In this document: piece after piece, positions 60,335 to 64,000 of the stretch
Layout: each line of letters opens with the position of its first letter
Position numbering within the stretch: the first letter of the stretch is position 1
DNA from: Symbiodinium natans
Lineage: Eukaryota > Sar > Dinophyceae > Suessiales > Symbiodiniaceae
Direction of reading: 5' to 3'
DNA length: 64,000 nucleotides
Assembly: GCA_905221605.1 (NCBI GenBank)
Contig: CAJNDS010002690.1
Coordinates: forward strand, 1,105,491 to 1,169,490
Position numbers and translations under genes: made by a program
The notes under the pieces: generated by a model
What the model was told of the DNA's origin: nothing
What the model saw: only the letters and a program-made list of their open reading frames with translations
Database searches by the model: none

Positions 60335-60515
60335 AGGACCTACTTTGGGATTGTCCCCTTTATACTGACAGTCCTTATGGGGATTTAGGGTTTAGGGTTT
60401 AGGGTTTGGGTTTAGGGTTTAGGGTTTAGGGTTTGGGGTTTGGGGTTTGGGGTTTAGGGTTTAGGGGTTCCCCCTGTCCTAAGCCCTATGAAGGACTGCC
60501 AGCATAAGATCCCAA
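60335..60515. mobile_element. MITE family GGGATGTTCCCCCTTAT, copy 3, split by TTTAGGG array
   Basis: GGGATTGTCCCCTTTATACT and GACAGTCCTTATGGGGAT at the left mirror GAAGGACTGCCAGCATAAGA and TCCC at the right. TTTAGGG/TTTGGGG units (60385-60468) lie between the arms. Confidence 0.7.
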
Positions 60516-60530
60516 GGCCTGCTTGGAGGT

Positions 60531-60738
60531 TCATGGTTCTTATTCATTGGGGTTTAGGGTTTAGGGTTTAGGGTTTAGGGTTTAGGGTTTAGGGTTTAGG
60601 GTTTAGGGTTTAGGGTTATTAACCAGTGATAACTGTACTTAGAACTACTTATAACTGTACTTATAACCATGTTAGGGTACTTCAGGGCTTATAACTGGGT
60701 TATAAGTACAGTTAAGAAGTACCATGAACCTCCAAGTG
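60531..60738. mobile_element. MITE family ACTTGGAGGTTCATGGTACT, copy 6, split by TTTAGGG array
   Basis: GCTTGGAGGTTCATGGTTCT at the left and ACCATGAACCTCCAAGTGG at the right. TTTAGGG units (60548-60616) lie between TTATTCATTGG and TTATTAACCAGTGATAACTG. Confidence 0.75.
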
Positions 60739-60789
60739 GTCCCATTTTTTAGGCTTTGCAGGGTGCCATCATGTGCACTTGAAGCAGCC

Positions 60790-61136
60790 CCCGGCCCCCC
60801 CCCCCCCCCCCCCCCCCAAAGAAAAAAACAAAAGCCTTGTAGGGGTCCCTCCTTTCGTCCCTTGTCATGTCGGTTCTTTCGGGAATTTAGGGCATATAGG
60901 GCATACAGGGTTGAAGGTTTAAGGAATCGGGTCTTCAGGGCTTAGCCCATACTGTGCTTGGGGAAAACGGAAGCCCCAAAAATGCTAATTGTGTACCGCG
61001 TCCCGGAGATCAAAAAACAAAATCTGAACTTTCAGGCTCCCTGAGTAGGCTTCGGGTACCCCACGCCGTTAAACCCTAAGGGTATAGGGTTTAGGGGTGT
61101 AGGGCCGGGGGTTTGGGGTTTGGGGTTTAGGCTTAT
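60790..61136. other. stretch with poly-C, no firm gene
   Basis: A poly-C run at 60795-60817, then unique sequence and TTTGGGG units at 61105-61130. A 73-codon frame across poly-C is an artefact. Confidence 0.45.
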
Positions 61137-61240
61137 ATAGTTGCTGAGTTCATAAGCCCCCCCAAAAAGTGTACACGTTCAGTTCTATAAAGGATTATAG
61201 TATCCCAAAAAGTGTAAAGTGAGCTCACTCAGCTACTAAG
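61137..61240. mobile_element. MITE family CTTAGTTGCTGAGTTCATAA, copy 2
   Basis: TAGTTGCTGAGTTCATAAGC and CCCCCAAAAAGTGTACACG at the left mirror TCCCAAAAAGTGTAAAGTGA and CTCAGCTACTAAG at the right. Same family as 23099 in inverted order. A TTTAGGG array (61241-61302) begins right at its right end. Confidence 0.78.
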
Positions 61241-61406
61241 TAGGGTTTAGGGTTTAGGGTTTAGGGTTTAGGGTTTAGGGTTTAGGGTTTAGGGTTTAGG
61301 GTTATGTCCTGAAGTTCGGAGAAGATGCCGGCAGAGGCGAAGTAAATGTACAACCTCAGTGCAGAGTTCGGGGTTCAGAGGGCTGAGGAGTTAGGATCCC
61401 CTGAGC

Positions 61407-61518
61407 CCTAAACCCTAAACCCTAAACCCTAAACCCTAAACCCTAAACCCTAAACCCTAAACCCTAAACCCTAAACCCTAAACCCTAAACCCTAAACCCT
61501 AAACCCTAACCTAAACCC
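61407..61518. repeat. CCCTAAA array
   Basis: About fourteen units before the next candidate exon. Confidence 0.9.
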
Positions 61519-61527
61519 AACTGACAG

Positions 61528-61579
61528 TCTCCGTGCCGCGTCGCTCCTGTGTGTCTTGCCTCTCCTCCTTCCCCCGAGG
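61528..61579 (+). CDS. candidate exon, hydrophobic
   Basis: CCCTAAA and CAACTGACAG left. LRAASLLCVLPLLLPP ends at GAGG|GTTTAG. The Leu-rich stretch could be a membrane segment or signal peptide. Family not recognised. Confidence 0.42.
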
Positions 61580-61717
61580 GTTTAGAGTTTACAGTTTAGG
61601 GCTTATGGAACACACTGTCAAGTTCCCCTCCTTGCCCCCGCGCATAACACCAATACACCCTAAACTCTAAGCCCTAAACCCTAAGCCCTGAAGGCAAATC
61701 TGGTTGGAAGCGGAACC

Positions 61718-61822
61718 CTAAACCCTAAACCCTAAACCCTAAACCCTAAACCCTAAACCCTAAACCCTAAACCCTAAACCCTAAACCCTAAACTCCTTAA
61801 ACTCCCTAAACCCTAAACCGGG
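61718..61822. repeat. CCCTAAA array
   Basis: About eleven units, then two CTCCCTAAA-type units, leading into the island at 61823. Confidence 0.9.
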
Positions 61823-61884
61823 CTTTTGGAGCAGGAGCAGGAGCAGCTTCTGGGAGCATCTTGGGATGCCTCCCCAAACCCTGG
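61823..61884 (+). CDS. candidate exon, Glu/Gln-rich start
   Basis: The frame reads LLEQEQEQLLGASWDASPNP, then G|GTTTAGGG. An internal GAGCAG direct repeat makes the acceptor uncertain. CCCTAAA left, TTTAGGG right. Confidence 0.42.
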
Positions 61885-62079
61885 GTTTAGGGTTTAGGGT
61901 TTAGGGTTTAGGGTTTAGGGTTTAGGGTTTAGGGTTTAGGGTTTAGGGTTTGGGCGGGGCAGTTAAGGTCCTGAGAACCTCATCGGGCCTCAAGATTTCC
62001 GGGCCTGAAGCAGTTCGCAGGCTGGCTCTGTGTCGGTGTCTTTGTGTGTGTGTGGTTTATGTGAAACCGCTGAGCCCCA

Positions 62080-62356
62080 AGCACTAAGCCCTAAACCCCA
62101 AACCCTAAACATTCCTAAGCCCAACCCCGCGCCCTCCCTAAACCACAGCCCTAAACCCTAAACTGTAAACCTCAAGCGCTAAACCCTAAACTCCTAGCCC
62201 TGTACAAGCCCAAACCCTAAACTTAAACCTCCCTTGAACCCCAAGTCCAAAACCCTATCCCCACGTAAACCCTAAACCCTAAACCCTAAACCCTAAACCC
62301 TAAACCCTAAACCCTAAACCCTAAACCCTAAACCCTAAACCCTAAACCCTAAACCC
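62080..62356. repeat. degenerate then perfect CCCTAAA array
   Basis: Scrambled CCCTAAA-like units to about 62265, then about twelve perfect units to 62355. The block 61955-62080 is unique with no frame. Confidence 0.85.
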
Positions 62357-62428
62357 CATGAGGCATCGGCAAGGGCCAGCCCAGTGCCTCCCCAGCAGGG
62401 AACCGCTCCTCTGACAGCTGGGGCTTGA
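62357..62428 (+). CDS. weak exon candidate
   Basis: CCCTAAA left, TTTAGGG right (62439). The frame reads HEASARASPVPPQQGTAPLT then AGA and TGA. A second frame is open for part of it. Confidence 0.33.
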   Translation, partial: HEASARASPVPPQQGTAPLTAGA

Positions 62429-62494
62429 TCTGAAGGTCGTTTAGGGTTTAGGGTTTAGGGTTTAGGGTTTAGGGTTTAGGGTTTAGGGTTTAGG

Positions 62495-62890
62495 GCTACT
62501 GTGGGTTTATAAGGGGAGATTGGGTTTTTCGGGGAACAGGGATTTCGATCAACTACCAGCGCGGTTTAGCGTTGTAGGAGTTCAGGGCCTAGGGTTATGG
62601 GGCTCAGGTTTTTCTCCTTACTCTGATAGGATTTTCGGTTATAGGGTTTTAGTGCTGGGGGGGTTTGGGCTCCAGTAAGGTGATGGATTGGAGGGTTGAG
62701 GGTCTTAGGGCTTTGGGCTTCACGGTTGTCAGGCTCAGGCTTAGGGTTTTTTAGATGCTGAAGTTTAGCTTTAGGGTTTAGAGGGCTTTAACTATTCTGT
62801 CGCGCGGGCTTAGGATTGGGGTGAAAGATTTAAGGGTTCGGGCTTGAAACAAAAACTAGTATAGGGTCTCGGGGCCTTATTCTGGGGCCT
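62495..62890. other. stretch without a gene
   Basis: Scattered TTTAGGG-like words in unique G/T-rich sequence, probably a degenerate array remnant. No frame with borders. Confidence 0.45.
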
Positions 62891-62939
62891 CTGGTGGCTG
62901 TTTCAGGGTTTGGGACCTGGGGGCCTGTTGGGGCCTCTC

Positions 62940-63060
62940 TGGGCTTTCGAGTGCGACTCCGGAGAGAACTTGCGAAAGACAACTTCATACAAAGGAAGAG
63001 CTTCACCAGGCATCGTGAAAGCTTACCCCCCCACCCTGCGTTCATATTCATAGAGCAAGG
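62940..63060 (+). CDS. weak exon candidate
   Basis: Within a longer open frame, RRELAKDNFIQRKSFTRHRE and SLPPHPAFIFIEQGG look protein-like, while both ends read as G/T-rich filler. The opposite strand is open as well. Confidence 0.3.
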
Positions 63061-63263
63061 GGGGTGTTTGGCTAGGGGGCTGGAGCCTTGTTCGGGTTGG
63101 GTTTGCGGCTTTAGGGCTTGTAGAAATTGCACTTGCGTAGGGTTTGAAGGGTCCAAGAATCTTTGAATGGGATCTAATTTCCAGGGTTTAGCGTTTTTTG
63201 GGGCATTCAGGTGGTGCTTTGAGCGCTTTAGTGCCTCATGTCTACAGTGGGGTTTATAAGGGC

Positions 63264-63402
63264 TAAACCCTAAACCCTAAACCCTAAACCCTAAACCCTA
63301 AACCCTAAACCCTAAACCCTAAACCCTAAACCCTAAACCCTAAACCCTAAACCCTAAACCCTAAACCCTAAACCCTAAACCCTAAACCCTAAACCCTAAA
63401 CG
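63264..63402. repeat. CCCTAAA array
   Basis: About nineteen near-perfect units, one of the longest in the window, followed at once by the island at 63403. Confidence 0.92.
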
Positions 63403-63501
63403 TTCTGGTGTTCCCGGCTGCCCCCGGGCCTGGGCGCCCGGAATAGCCGCAAGCCCCACGGCGAGGGCGCTAGACAGTATACATGCGTAGCCTGGCTTGG
63501 G
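63403..63501 (+). CDS. candidate exon
   Basis: CCCTAAA left, TTTGGGG/TTTAGGG right. The frame reads LPPGLGARNSRKPHGEGARQ and YTCVAWLG to G|GTTTGG. Family not recognised. Confidence 0.45.
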
Positions 63502-63810
63502 GTTTGGGGTTTGGGGTTTAGGGTTTAGGGCTTAGGTTTAGGGTTTAGGGTTTAGGGTTTAGGGTTGAGAGGTTGAGAGGTTGAGAGGTTGAGAGGTTGA
63601 GAGGTTGAGAGGTTGAGACGTTGAGAGGTTGAGAGGTTGAGAGGTTGAGAGGTTTATGTTTTAGGGTTGAGAGGTTTCATGGGGTTCGTTGGGCTTCAGG
63701 GTTCGAGGGTCTGAGGTGGACTCAAATTCAAAGGGGTTAGAGTTTAGGGTTTAGGTTTAGGGTTTAGGGTTTAGGGTTTAGGGTTTAGGGTTTAGGGTTT
63801 AGGGTTTTGG
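63502..63810. repeat. TTTAGGG arrays with GGTTGAGA octamer block
   Basis: TTTGGGG/TTTAGGG to 63565, then about eleven GGTTGAGA units (63566-63653), irregular sequence, and TTTAGGG again at 63740-63805. Confidence 0.88.
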
Positions 63811-63957
63811 TTAGAGGTTTGGAGGTTCAGACTTACCGGAAACCCCCCCAGCCCTGAATCTCAAGGGAGTCATACTCGGACCCCTAAGGACGTACCCCTA
63901 AGAGGTTCCCTTGTTATGCTCCCAGTCTGGCCCTTATCTTGCCTTAGAGGATCGTTT

Positions 63958-64000
63958 CTTAGTTGCTGAGTTCATAAGCCCCCCAAAAAGTGGGCACTTT
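63958..64000. mobile_element. MITE family CTTAGTTGCTGAGTTCATAA, copy 3, cut by window end
   Basis: CTTAGTTGCTGAGTTCATAA followed by GCCCCCCAAAAAGTG is nearly identical to the left end of the copy at 61137. The right half is outside the window. Confidence 0.75.

Overview
The window looks like nuclear DNA of a dinoflagellate or close alveolate relative, perhaps Symbiodiniaceae-like; the species cannot be fixed from sequence alone. Support: plant/alveolate-type telomere units (TTTAGGG/CCCTAAA) scattered through nearly the whole window in short arrays; small exons separated by repeat-filled introns; introns that appear to start with GA as well as GT; one intron that is itself a copy of a short inverted-repeat element; a large non-LTR retrotransposon; and a decayed mitochondrial cox1 copy.

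Most of the window is an alternation of three things: short non-repetitive islands of about 40-200 bp that read as exons, telomere-type arrays, and small terminal-inverted-repeat (MITE-like) elements with poly-C/poly-G tracts. Islands that look like plus-strand exons tend to have CCCTAAA on the left and TTTAGGG on the right. Each intron therefore often opens with TTTAGGG, with the GT donor inside the first unit, and closes with CCCTAAA before the AG, so its two ends are complementary. The 25.7-26.5 kb intron shows this most strongly: unique arms of about 190 bp are also inverted copies of each other.

Layout. 0-12 kb: exons of unknown genes plus two or three exons of a prolyl-4-hydroxylase-like 2-oxoglutarate/Fe(II) oxygenase (6.96-7.80 kb). 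12-15.3 kb: more exons, a minus-strand alpha-kinase fragment (14.07-14.6) and a frameshifted coiled-coil gene (14.8-15.25). 15.3-33.4 kb: about 30 short candidate exons, including one with a signal-peptide start (18.50), among arrays and at least seven MITE-like families. 33.69-37.23 kb: the best gene, a secreted or type I membrane protein with about eight WD40 repeats, a Ser/Thr-rich stalk, one transmembrane helix and a short acidic tail; seven exons can be placed and one intron is a MITE. 37.5-39.4 kb: small coding islands.

39.3-53.5 kb is a different compartment. AT-rich blocks (39.3-40.5, 45.15-47.1, 48.8-49.6, 51.7-53.5) surround an intact 1,415-codon reverse transcriptase of the restriction-like-endonuclease (R2/NeSL-like) type on the minus strand, a nearly full-length cox1 pseudogene, a Helitron/PIF1 helicase tail, a second reverse-transcriptase fragment and an AT-shifted relic of the first element's 3' end. 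Two ABCB-type transporter exons (47.98-48.37) lie between the AT-rich blocks. 53.8-64 kb returns to the array/exon pattern, with exons of a Lys/Pro/Ser-rich probably nuclear protein (55.9-56.4), an unexplained block of about 2 kb without telomere units (57.6-59.6), and a MITE cut off at the right edge.

Gene calls here rest on reading frames, splice-like borders and remembered family motifs. Short exon calls are individually uncertain; introns need RNA evidence. Intervals not listed contain only telomere-type arrays or short AT/GC filler in which I see no gene.
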